From contig NZ_LZMC01000109.1 in NCBI RefSeq assembly GCF_001668615.1, positions 1-64,000 on the forward strand: a stretch of DNA of 64,000 nucleotides, given 5' to 3'. Each line of letters opens with the position of its first letter. Position 1 is the first letter of the stretch. Below are positions 49,736 to 57,485 of this stretch, piece by piece. The notes beneath the pieces were generated by a model. It saw only the letters and a list, made by a program, of their open reading frames with translations. It was not told where the DNA came from and made no database searches. This DNA comes from Mycobacterium sp. 1274761.0 (lineage in GTDB: Bacteria; Actinomycetota; Actinomycetes; Mycobacteriales; Mycobacteriaceae). A program made the position numbers and the translations under genes.

Positions 49736-51069
49736 CCACGACCCGAGAAGGCAAGAACCGCAAGCTTATTCATCTGGCCGCGCATTTCCCCGGCGTCAAC
49801 AACACCACGGTGTGGACCGACCCCGAGTCCGGCAGTCAAATCGAGTTCGACTCGTTCGTCCACCTCGCCCGGACAGCAGAGCGCGGGTTGTTCGACTTCT
49901 TCTTCCTCGCCGAGGGTCTGCGGCTGCGTGAACACCGCGGCCGCATCCACGACCTCGACGTCGTGGGCAGACCCGACACGTTCACCGTGCTGGCCGCGCT
50001 GGCCGCAGTCACCGACCGCCTCGGACTCGTCGGCACCATTAACACGACGTTCAATGAACCGTTCGAAGTCGCACGGCAATTCGCCACGCTCGACCACTTG
50101 TCCGACGGCCGGGCCGGCTGGAACATGGTGACGTCATCGGATGCGTTCACCGGTGAGAACTTCCGCCGCGGTGGATTCCTCGACCACGCCGACAGATACA
50201 AGCGCGCCGCCGAGTTCGTTACTGTCGCACGCGCGTTCTGGGACAGCTGGGACGACGACGCGGTGCGCGCCGACGCGGAAACAGGAATCTACGTCGACCC
50301 GCAGCGCATCAAGCCCGTCGAATTTCACGGCTCCCAATTCGACGTCCGTGGGGTGGCCACGCTGCCCGTCAGCCCGCAGCGTCACCCGGTGCTCCTGCAG
50401 GCAGGTGACTCTTCGGACGGCAGGGCGTTCGGCGCCGAGTACGCCGATGCATTGTTCACGCTGCACTCTGCGCTGGAGGCAGGCCAGCGCTACTACAGCG
50501 ACGTCAAGCAGCGCGCGGCCGCCGCGGGCCGGAACCCGGACAGGCTCAAGGTGTTTCCCGCCGCGACCTATGTGCTGGGCGACACCGCTGCCGAGGCTGC
50601 CGACCGGGCCAGGCACATCCGCTACCAACAGGTCAGCGGTCCGACTGCGATCGCGATGCTCGAGCAGGTATGGCAGCGCGACCTGTCCGACTACGACCCC
50701 GACGGGCCGCTTCCCGATGTCGAACCCGCCGACGATCCGACCATCACGCAGGGCCGGGTCCGCCATGGCGATCCCAAGGCCGTCGCGGCGCGCTGGCGCG
50801 AGCGTGCGCAGGCCGAGAAGCTCAGCATCCGCGAGCTCGTCATCGCGGTCACCAGCCGCCAGCAGTTCGTCGGCACACCCGCCGACATCGCCGCCGAGAT
50901 CGACCTGCACGTCCAGTCCGACGCGTGCGACGGGTTCATCCTGGTACCGCATCTGACCCCGCACGGCCTCGACGAGTTCGTCGACCGGGTGGTGCCGTTG
51001 CTGCAGGAGCGCGGGACGTTCCGCACCGAATACCGTGGCCACAAACTGCGTGACCACCTCGGGATATAG
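49732..51069 (+). CDS. NtaA/SnaA/DszA-family FMN-dependent monooxygenase
   Basis: The 445-residue protein matches the nitrilotriacetate/DszA subfamily: KLIHLAAHFPGVNNTTVWTDPESGSQIEF, TAERGLFDFFFLAEGLRLRE, INTTFNEPFEVARQFATLDHLSDGRAGWNMVTS and the substrate-loop PQRHPVLLQAGDSSDGRAFGAEYADALFT. Family members act on sulfones, chelators or other heteroatom compounds using FMNH2. With the two preceding enzymes this suggests use of an organosulfur or organonitrogen compound, possibly as sulfur source. No transporter or reductase gene is attached. Confidence 0.92.
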   Translation: MTTTREGKNRKLIHLAAHFPGVNNTTVWTDPESGSQIEFDSFVHLARTAERGLFDFFFLAEGLRLREHRGRIHDLDVVGRPDTFTVLAALAAVTDRLGLVGTINTTFNEPFEVARQFATLDHLSDGRAGWNMVTSSDAFTGENFRRGGFLDHADRYKRAAEFVTVARAFWDSWDDDAVRADAETGIYVDPQRIKPVEFHGSQFDVRGVATLPVSPQRHPVLLQAGDSSDGRAFGAEYADALFTLHSALEAGQRYYSDVKQRAAAAGRNPDRLKVFPAATYVLGDTAAEAADRARHIRYQQVSGPTAIAMLEQVWQRDLSDYDPDGPLPDVEPADDPTITQGRVRHGDPKAVAARWRERAQAEKLSIRELVIAVTSRQQFVGTPADIAAEIDLHVQSDACDGFILVPHLTPHGLDEFVDRVVPLLQERGTFRTEYRGHKLRDHLGI

Positions 51070-51113
51070 GGTGGGCGGCGACCGTCGAGAGACGGCGACG
51101 GGGGTGTTGCCGA

Positions 51114-51326
51114 GTGCAGATATCGCAGACGACCGTAGGGTGGCTGCTCTTTGCCGCAGCGGGATTGACCCTGGTCCTCGGGCTCACGCTGCGGGCGCTG
51201 CTGGGCCGTCGCGACACCGTCGATGAGGCCGACCTCGACGACAAGATCCTGATGCCCACGTTCGTGCTGTGCAGCGGGCTGTGCCTGACCGCAATCTTCC
51301 TGCTGGGCTACGAAGCGCTCGCCTGA
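51114..51326 (+). CDS. Small two-helix membrane protein
   Basis: A 70-residue protein with two hydrophobic helices (VGWLLFAAAGLTLVLGLTL and MPTFVLCSGLCLTAIFLLGY) joined by a charged loop RRDTVDEADLDDK. GTG start. Its last 19 bases lie antisense inside the 3' end of the MBL-fold gene. No family recognised. Confidence 0.68.
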   Translation: MQISQTTVGWLLFAAAGLTLVLGLTLRALLGRRDTVDEADLDDKILMPTFVLCSGLCLTAIFLLGYEALA

Positions 51327-52054
51327 GCCAACGCCTCCTGGCTCGCCTCGCGTATCGGGCCGCGCCATACCTGGCCGTGGCCGGGGGCCAGCACCTCGGT
51401 GTCGAGCATCGCCAGCGCCGAGAGGCTGCGCAAGCAGCCCGCCTGGTCGTGGTTGAACACCTTGTGCAGCAGCTGCGGCCCGCGGCGCGAGGAGACCGGG
51501 TGCCCGGTCACCAGCGCGTCACCGCTGACCAGAACGCCGTCGACGACAAATGAGCAGTGCCCACCGGTGTGGCCGGGGCTGGGAATGGCCATCGGCGAAC
51601 CCGGCAGCACGGCGGCCACGTCCTCGGTCAGCGCCTGGGCGGTCGGGATGCCGTCGTGGGTGAACGCACCCTTGCGGCTGATCGCCACCGACCACTTCAG
51701 CCAGCGGGGCCGCCACGCATGGGTCGCTACGTCGACCGGCGAAGCCTGTTCGAGGTACTCCCGTTTGGCGTGCCCGACCTCGTCGCGGTGGGAATACACC
51801 GGCGTGCCATGGGTTTTCGCGAACCAGATCGCCGAACCGAAGTGGTCGATGTGGGCGTGGGTCAGCAGGATCGCGCGGAGATCGTCGACGCCGAACCCGA
51901 GTTCACGCAGAGATGCCAGCACGTCGTCGCGATCGCCAGGAAAGCCGGTGTCGATCAGGATGACGCCGCTGTCATCGGCCACCAGCGTCCAGTTGACCAG
52001 CTCGGTGTGCGCGAAATGCACCTTGTCCGTGAGGGCGGTCAGGGCTGCTGCCAT
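51308..52054 (-). CDS. Metallo-beta-lactamase fold hydrolase
   Basis: The 248-residue protein has the zinc motif THAHIDHFG (His66, His68, Asp70, His71), a later PGHTGGH histidine and GDALVTG Asp, so a dinuclear site is complete. It corresponds to Rv0406c beside fgd1. Members include glyoxalase II-like, lactonase and arylsulfatase enzymes; the substrate is unknown. ATG 52054 agrees with a normal N-terminus for the fold. It diverges from fgd1 with 34 bases between starts. Confidence 0.9.
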   Translation of the reverse strand: MAAALTALTDKVHFAHTELVNWTLVADDSGVILIDTGFPGDRDDVLASLRELGFGVDDLRAILLTHAHIDHFGSAIWFAKTHGTPVYSHRDEVGHAKREYLEQASPVDVATHAWRPRWLKWSVAISRKGAFTHDGIPTAQALTEDVAAVLPGSPMAIPSPGHTGGHCSFVVDGVLVSGDALVTGHPVSSRRGPQLLHKVFNHDQAGCLRSLSALAMLDTEVLAPGHGQVWRGPIREASQEALAQASAS

Positions 52055-52088
52055 CCCGCGAGTGTAGGCGGGGGAGTAGAAAAGGATC

Positions 52089-53093
52089 GTGCAGTTGAAA
52101 CTGGGATACAAGGCGTCGGCGGAGCAGTTCGCGCCGCGCGAACTCGTCGAGCTGGCCGTGACGGCCGAAGAGCACGGCATGGACAGTGCCACCGTCAGCG
52201 ACCACTTCCAGCCATGGCGACACGAGGGCGGCCACGCGCCGTTCTCGCTGGCCTGGATGACCGCGGTGGGCGAACGCACCAAGCGGTTGATCCTCGGCAC
52301 CTCGGTGCTGACCCCGACCTTCCGCTACAACCCCGCCGTCATCGCGCAGGCCTTCGCGACCATGGGCTGCCTCTACCCGGACCGGATCTTCCTCGGCGTC
52401 GGCACCGGCGAGTCGCTCAACGAGATCGCCACCGGCTACGAGGGCGAATGGCCGGAGTTCAAGGAGCGCTACGCGCGGTTGCGCGAATCGGTGCGGCTGA
52501 TGCGTGAACTGTGGCTGGGCGATCGCGTCGACTTCTCCGGCGAGTACTACCACACCAAGGGCGCGTCGATTTACGACGTGCCCGAGGGCGGCATCCCGGT
52601 CTACATCGCTGCGGGCGGACCGCAGGTCGCCAAGTACGCGGGCCGCGCCGGTGACGGCTTCATCTGCACCTCGGGTAAGGGTGAGGAGCTCTACAAGGAC
52701 AAGCTGATCCCAGCCGTCAAAGAGGGTGCCGAGGCCGCGGGCAAGAACCCCGACGACATCGACAAGATGATCGAGATCAAGATCTCTTACGACACCGATC
52801 CCGAACTGGCACTGGAGAACACCCGGTTCTGGGCGCCGTTGTCGCTGACGGCTGAACAGAAGACCAACATCCACGATCCGCTGGAGATGGAGAAGGCCGC
52901 CAACGAACTGCCCATCGAACAGGTCGCCAAGCGGTGGATCGTCGCCTCGGATCCCGACGAGGCCGTCGAAAAGGTCGGCCAGTACGTCGAATGGGGCCTC
53001 AACCACTTGGTGTTCCACGCGCCGGGCCACGACCAGCGCCGGTTCCTCGAGCTGTTCAAGAACGATCTGGAACCGCGGCTGCGCCGCCTGTAG
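52089..53093 (+). CDS. fgd1: F420-dependent glucose-6-phosphate dehydrogenase
   Basis: FGD oxidises glucose 6-phosphate to 6-phosphogluconolactone and reduces coenzyme F420, supplying F420H2 to the many mycobacterial F420 reductases, including those that activate nitroimidazoles. The 334 residues show LKLGYKASAEQF, the catalytic His39 and Trp43 in SDHFQPW, the GVGTGESLNE loop with the proton-donor-type Glu, and AAGGPQVAKYAGRAGDGFI. GTG start. Order fgd1-pta-ackA-pknG is conserved with M. tuberculosis. Confidence 0.96.
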   Translation: MQLKLGYKASAEQFAPRELVELAVTAEEHGMDSATVSDHFQPWRHEGGHAPFSLAWMTAVGERTKRLILGTSVLTPTFRYNPAVIAQAFATMGCLYPDRIFLGVGTGESLNEIATGYEGEWPEFKERYARLRESVRLMRELWLGDRVDFSGEYYHTKGASIYDVPEGGIPVYIAAGGPQVAKYAGRAGDGFICTSGKGEELYKDKLIPAVKEGAEAAGKNPDDIDKMIEIKISYDTDPELALENTRFWAPLSLTAEQKTNIHDPLEMEKAANELPIEQVAKRWIVASDPDEAVEKVGQYVEWGLNHLVFHAPGHDQRRFLELFKNDLEPRLRRL

Positions 53094-53109
53094 CTGATAC
53101 CTTGGCCGC

Positions 53110-55173
53110 GTGCCCAGCGCGATCTACATAGCTTCGCCAGAGGGCGATACCGGCAAGTCGACAATCGCGCTCGGCATCCTGCACCGGCTGACGGCCACCG
53201 TCGCCAGGGTGGGGGTGTTCCGGCCGATCACCAGGTTGGGTGAAGACCGCGATTACATCCTGGATCTGCTGCTGAACCACACCACCGCGGGCCTGAGCTA
53301 CGACCAATGCGTCGGGGTCAGCTACCAGCAACTGCACGACGATCCGGACGCGGCCATCGCGGATATCGTCGACCGCTACCACGAGGTGGCTGACCAGTGC
53401 GACGCCGTGGTGATCGTCGGCAGCGACTACACCGACGTGACAACGCCCAGCGAGCTGGACACCAATGCCCGCATCGCCGCCAACCTCGGGGCGCCGGTGG
53501 TGCTGGCGGTCAAGGCGAAAGACCGTACGCCCACCGAGGTGGCCCAGGTGGTCGAGCTGTGCCTGATCGAAATCTCCGGCCAGCACGCGCACACCGCCGC
53601 CGTGGTTGCCAACCGGTGTGACCCGGTGCAGATGACCGAGGTCGCCGATGCATTGAAGCGCTTCGAGCCGAAATCCTATGTGATTCCCGAGGAGCCGCTG
53701 CTGGTCGCACCGGCCGTCGGCGACCTCCTAGCTGCCGTTGGTGGCACTCAGGTCAGCGGCGACGAAGAGCTGCTCCGGCGTGAGGTGATGGGCGTGCTGG
53801 TAGCGGGCATGACGGCCGAGCACGTGCTCGAACGTCTCACCGACGGCGTCGCGGTCGTTACGCCGGGCGACCGCTCCGATGTCGTGCTCGCAGTGGTGAG
53901 TGCGCATGCGGCAGAAGGTTTTCCGTCGCTGTCGTGCATCATCCTCAACGGTGGGTTGGAGCTGCACCCGTCGATCGGCAAGCTGGTGAGTGGACTCAAT
54001 CAGCGGCTGCCGATCATCGCAACGGACCTCGGCACGTTCGAGACGGCCAGCAAGGTCGCCGCCACCCGGGGCCGCGTCACCGTGACGTCGCAGCGCAAGA
54101 TCGACACCGCCATCGAGCTGATGGATGCCCACGTCGACACCACAGATCTCTTGGCGCAGTTGGCGATTCCGATCCCCACGGTCGTCACACCGCAGATGTT
54201 CACCTACCAATTGCTCGACCGGGCACGCGGCGACCGCAAACACATCGTGCTGCCGGAAGGCGAGGACGACCGGATCTTGAAGGCGGCCGGCCGGCTGCTG
54301 CAACGCAACGTCGCGGAGCTGACCATTCTCGGTGATGAGCCGCAGATCCGATCCCGCTCAGCAGAACTCGGCGTCGACCTGTCGGCGGCCACGGTGCTGA
54401 ACCCGAAGACCAGCGAACTGTGTGACCAGTTCGCCGAGCAGTACGCCGAGCTGCGCAAGCACAAGGGCATCACCGTCGAGCAGGGCCGCGAGATCATCCA
54501 CGACATGTCCTACTTCGGCACCATGCTGGTGTACAACGGCATGGTCGACGGCATGGTCTCCGGTGCGATGCACACGACCGCGCACACCGTGCGCCCCGCG
54601 TTCGAGATCATCAAGACCGAACCCGGCATCACCACCGTGTCGAGCATCTTCCTGATGTGCCTCTCCGATCGCGTGCTGGCCTACGGCGACTGCGCGATCG
54701 TGCCGGACCCGACGTCGGAGCAGCTGGCCGACATCGCGATCTCATCGGCGCGTACGGCTGCGCAGTTCGGTATCGACCCGCGGGTGGCCATGCTGTCCTA
54801 TTCGACCGGTACGTCTGGCACCGGCGCCGATGTCGACAAGGTCAGGGCGGCAACGGAACTCGTGCGCGAACGTGAACCGGATCTGCTGGTCGACGGGCCC
54901 ATCCAGTACGACGCTGCCGTCGACCCGACCACGGCGGCTGCCAAGATGCCCGATTCGCTGGTCGCGGGCAGGGCGACCGTGCTGATCTTCCCCGACCTCA
55001 ACACCGGCAACAACACCTATAAGGCCGTCCAGCGCAGTGCCGGCGCCATCGCCATCGGCCCGGTGCTGCAGGGGTTGAAGAAACCCGTCAACGACCTGTC
55101 GCGCGGTGCGCTCATCGAAGACATCGTCAACACCGTGGCGATCACCGCCATCCAGGCACAGGGTCAGCGATGA
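53110..55173 (+). CDS. pta: Phosphate acetyltransferase
   Basis: Pta converts acetyl-CoA and phosphate to acetyl phosphate. The 687-residue long form has an N-terminal BioD-like P-loop domain (GDTGKST, residues 12-18), a central DRTGG domain (about 200-320) and the C-terminal transacetylase domain (about 365-687) beginning RGDRKHIVLPEGEDDRILKAA and ending near FPDLNTGNNTYKAVQRSAGA. GTG start 16 bases after fgd1. Its stop overlaps ackA (ATGA), so acetate activation is coupled. Confidence 0.96.
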   Translation: MPSAIYIASPEGDTGKSTIALGILHRLTATVARVGVFRPITRLGEDRDYILDLLLNHTTAGLSYDQCVGVSYQQLHDDPDAAIADIVDRYHEVADQCDAVVIVGSDYTDVTTPSELDTNARIAANLGAPVVLAVKAKDRTPTEVAQVVELCLIEISGQHAHTAAVVANRCDPVQMTEVADALKRFEPKSYVIPEEPLLVAPAVGDLLAAVGGTQVSGDEELLRREVMGVLVAGMTAEHVLERLTDGVAVVTPGDRSDVVLAVVSAHAAEGFPSLSCIILNGGLELHPSIGKLVSGLNQRLPIIATDLGTFETASKVAATRGRVTVTSQRKIDTAIELMDAHVDTTDLLAQLAIPIPTVVTPQMFTYQLLDRARGDRKHIVLPEGEDDRILKAAGRLLQRNVAELTILGDEPQIRSRSAELGVDLSAATVLNPKTSELCDQFAEQYAELRKHKGITVEQGREIIHDMSYFGTMLVYNGMVDGMVSGAMHTTAHTVRPAFEIIKTEPGITTVSSIFLMCLSDRVLAYGDCAIVPDPTSEQLADIAISSARTAAQFGIDPRVAMLSYSTGTSGTGADVDKVRAATELVREREPDLLVDGPIQYDAAVDPTTAAAKMPDSLVAGRATVLIFPDLNTGNNTYKAVQRSAGAIAIGPVLQGLKKPVNDLSRGALIEDIVNTVAITAIQAQGQR

Positions 55174-56312
55174 CCGTCCTCGTCATCAACTCAGGCTCAT
55201 CGTCGCTGAAATACGCTGTTGTGGAGCCAGACTCAGGAGAAATGGTCGCCGACGGGATCGTCGAGCGCATCGGCGACGGACCGGTCGGCGACCATGCACA
55301 GGCGTTGCAGCAGGCGTTCAGACAACTCGCCAAATCGGGCCGGCCGCTCGACAGCCTCGGGCTGATGGCGGTCGGCCACCGCGTCGTGCACGGCGGCCCT
55401 GACCTCTACGAGCCGACGCTGGTCGACGACGCACTGATCGCCAAGCTCGAAGAGCTCTCGCCGCTGGCGCCTCTGCACAACCCGCCCGCCCTGCTCGGCA
55501 TCAAGGTCGCCCGCGAAGCGCTGCCCGACCTGCCGCACGTGGCGGTATTCGATACGGCGTTCTTCCACGACCTGCCCGCCGCCGCGGCGACGTATGCGAT
55601 CGACCGGGATGTGGCGCAGCGGTGGCAGATTCGACGCTACGGCTTCCACGGGACATCGCACGAGTTCGTCAGCCAGCAGGTCGCGGCTTTCCTCGACCGT
55701 CCGCTGGATTCGCTGAACCAGATCGTGCTGCACCTGGGCAACGGTGCATCAGCGTCGGCGATCGCGGGAGGTAAGCCCGTCGACACGTCGATGGGGCTAA
55801 CCCCGCTGGAGGGCCTGGTAATGGGCACCCGCGGCGGCGACGTCGATCCCGGCGTCATCACGTATCTGTCTCGCACCGCCCATATGAGCGTCGACGACAT
55901 CGAGACCATGCTCAACAAGCGCTCCGGTGTCCGCGGCCTCGGCGGTGAAATCGACTTCCGCGTGCTGCACCAGCGCATCGAATCGGGCAATGCGGCAGCG
56001 CAATTGGCCTACGACGTCTACATCCACCGGCTGCGCAAATACATCGGCGCCTACCTCGCGCTGCTCGGCAGCACTGACGTCATCACGTTCACCGCCGGCG
56101 TTGGCGAGAACGACGCGGCGGTGCGCCGCGACGCGCTGGCCGGCCTGACGACGCTGGGCATCGAGGTCGACGAGCAACGCAACGAAAGCGACGACCGAAA
56201 CGCTCGTCGCATCTCCGCCGACACGTCGCGGATCACGGTGCTGGTTGTTCCGACCGACGAAGAGCTCGCCATCGCACGCGCGTGCGCGTCGGTTATTTCG
56301 AGCTCTTCGTGA
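55170..56312 (+). CDS. ackA: Acetate kinase
   Basis: AckA interconverts acetyl phosphate and ADP with acetate and ATP. The 380 residues include the N-terminal VINSGSSSLKYAV (Asn7 metal/phosphate contact), VGHRVVHGG, FDTAFF, YGFHGTSHEFVS, LHLGNGAS and the later FTAGVGEND. Coupled to pta. Its last 20 bases lie antisense to the end of a small membrane protein gene. Confidence 0.96.
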   Translation: MTVLVINSGSSSLKYAVVEPDSGEMVADGIVERIGDGPVGDHAQALQQAFRQLAKSGRPLDSLGLMAVGHRVVHGGPDLYEPTLVDDALIAKLEELSPLAPLHNPPALLGIKVAREALPDLPHVAVFDTAFFHDLPAAAATYAIDRDVAQRWQIRRYGFHGTSHEFVSQQVAAFLDRPLDSLNQIVLHLGNGASASAIAGGKPVDTSMGLTPLEGLVMGTRGGDVDPGVITYLSRTAHMSVDDIETMLNKRSGVRGLGGEIDFRVLHQRIESGNAAAQLAYDVYIHRLRKYIGAYLALLGSTDVITFTAGVGENDAAVRRDALAGLTTLGIEVDEQRNESDDRNARRISADTSRITVLVVPTDEELAIARACASVISSSS

Positions 56313-56484
56313 GCTCGAGCGCGATCAAGATATCGATGAACGTGATGACCAGACCCCACCAGTACATCCACTTCAGTGACGGATCCGGCTGCGACGCGAA
56401 GTAACCGATCAGAAAGATCGGCCCGACGATCCCGAAGACGAACATCATTCCCTGAAACATCAGGTAGCGCTTGAACGTCTCCAC
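56293..56484 (-). CDS. Small two-helix membrane protein
   Basis: A 63-residue protein with two membrane helices (FQGMMFVFGIVGPIFLIGYFA and WMYWWGLVITFIDILIALEL) and a Lys/Ser end. I use GTG 56484; no clear ribosome-binding site is seen, so the start is uncertain. It overlaps the 3' end of ackA convergently by 20 bases. Function unknown; the pattern resembles small accessory membrane proteins conserved only in mycobacteria. Confidence 0.65.
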   Translation of the reverse strand: METFKRYLMFQGMMFVFGIVGPIFLIGYFASQPDPSLKWMYWWGLVITFIDILIALELTKSSK

Positions 56485-56509
56485 ACGGGTGAGTGTACGG
56501 AGGTCCGGC

Positions 56510-57352
56510 TCACGATCGCCTGACCGCGACGGCATCGCGCACCCGTCGCAGGATGTCAGCCGGATGGTCCTCGGCGACGACCCGCACCACGATCCAGCCC
56601 ATCTTCTCCAAGAGCTCGTAACGCCGAATGTCACTCACATATTGCCGCCGGTCGCTGCGATGGTGGTCGCCGTCGTACTCCACGGCGACCATGAGCTCGG
56701 GCCAGCCCATGTCGAGGTACGCCAGCGGCCGCCCGTCCTGGGCCAGTACGGGTATTTGTGTTTGCGGCCTTGGGAACCCGTTGCGCATCAGCAAGAGCCG
56801 CAATGATGTCTCGCGCGGGCTCTGAGAACCGCTGTCGGCGAGCTCGAGCACGACTTCGAGCTGCCGAAATCCACGCACCCCGGGATGCCGTGCCGCGAGC
56901 TCGGTGATCTCCGCGACGGTGACGTTCGTCGCCTGCATCAGCGCGTCGATTCGGGCGACCGTCTTGTCCACCCGGCCTTGACGGCCGACGTCGAACGCAG
57001 TGCGCGCCGCGGTCGTCACGGGTAGCCCGGACACGAGCTGGGACTCGCCGGTGAGAAGTCGGCAACGTCGCGTGATTACGCCGTGCGGCGGCCGAGGATT
57101 GCTGCAGACCAGCTCGACCGGCGCGTCGTCTGCGATCCACTTCGCCCCGTGCAGTGCGGCGGCCGACAGACCGGCCACCACTCCGGTGCGCCGTGACCAC
57201 AGCCACGCCGCGGTGATCCGGTCGCGGAGCACCGGTGAAGCTTGGCTCGAGAAGTACACGTCGGGGCAGAGCGCAGTGAATCGCGTTCGCAGCTGGTGGC
57301 GGTTCAGAGATCCGCTGGCCAAGGCTTCGCTGCCGATGAAGGGCATGTCCAT
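56510..57352 (-). CDS. DUF559 / VSR-like endonuclease-fold protein
   Basis: The 280-residue protein has an N-terminal region of the AbiEi-like type seen in actinobacterial DUF559 proteins (LNRHQLRTRF, ITAAWLWSRRTGVVAGLSAAALHGAKW) and a C-terminal DUF559 domain with YLDMGWPELMVAVEYDGDHHR, where Asp and Glu-x-Asp give a PD-(D/E)xK-like site, followed by ELLEKMGWIVVRV. Mycobacteria carry many such genes of unknown role; they may be antitoxin-like or repair nucleases. Start codon uncertain between 57352 and 57346. Confidence 0.82.
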   Translation of the reverse strand: MDMPFIGSEALASGSLNRHQLRTRFTALCPDVYFSSQASPVLRDRITAAWLWSRRTGVVAGLSAAALHGAKWIADDAPVELVCSNPRPPHGVITRRCRLLTGESQLVSGLPVTTAARTAFDVGRQGRVDKTVARIDALMQATNVTVAEITELAARHPGVRGFRQLEVVLELADSGSQSPRETSLRLLLMRNGFPRPQTQIPVLAQDGRPLAYLDMGWPELMVAVEYDGDHHRSDRRQYVSDIRRYELLEKMGWIVVRVVAEDHPADILRRVRDAVAVRRS

Positions 57353-57485
57353 AGGCGAACAGTGATCCCGCAAGCCGACACGTTTGATCGAGTGTGCGTC
57401 CAGGGCGGGAATTCATCCACAATCCCGACGCTGATACACATTCAGCGCCATGGTTGCACTATCGCCGCTCTTCACGGCGGCGAGT

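Noticed and set aside
56485..56634. N-terminal extension of the small membrane protein near ackA
   Set aside because: The residues are a shifted frame of the DUF559 gene and lack hydrophobic or conserved character.
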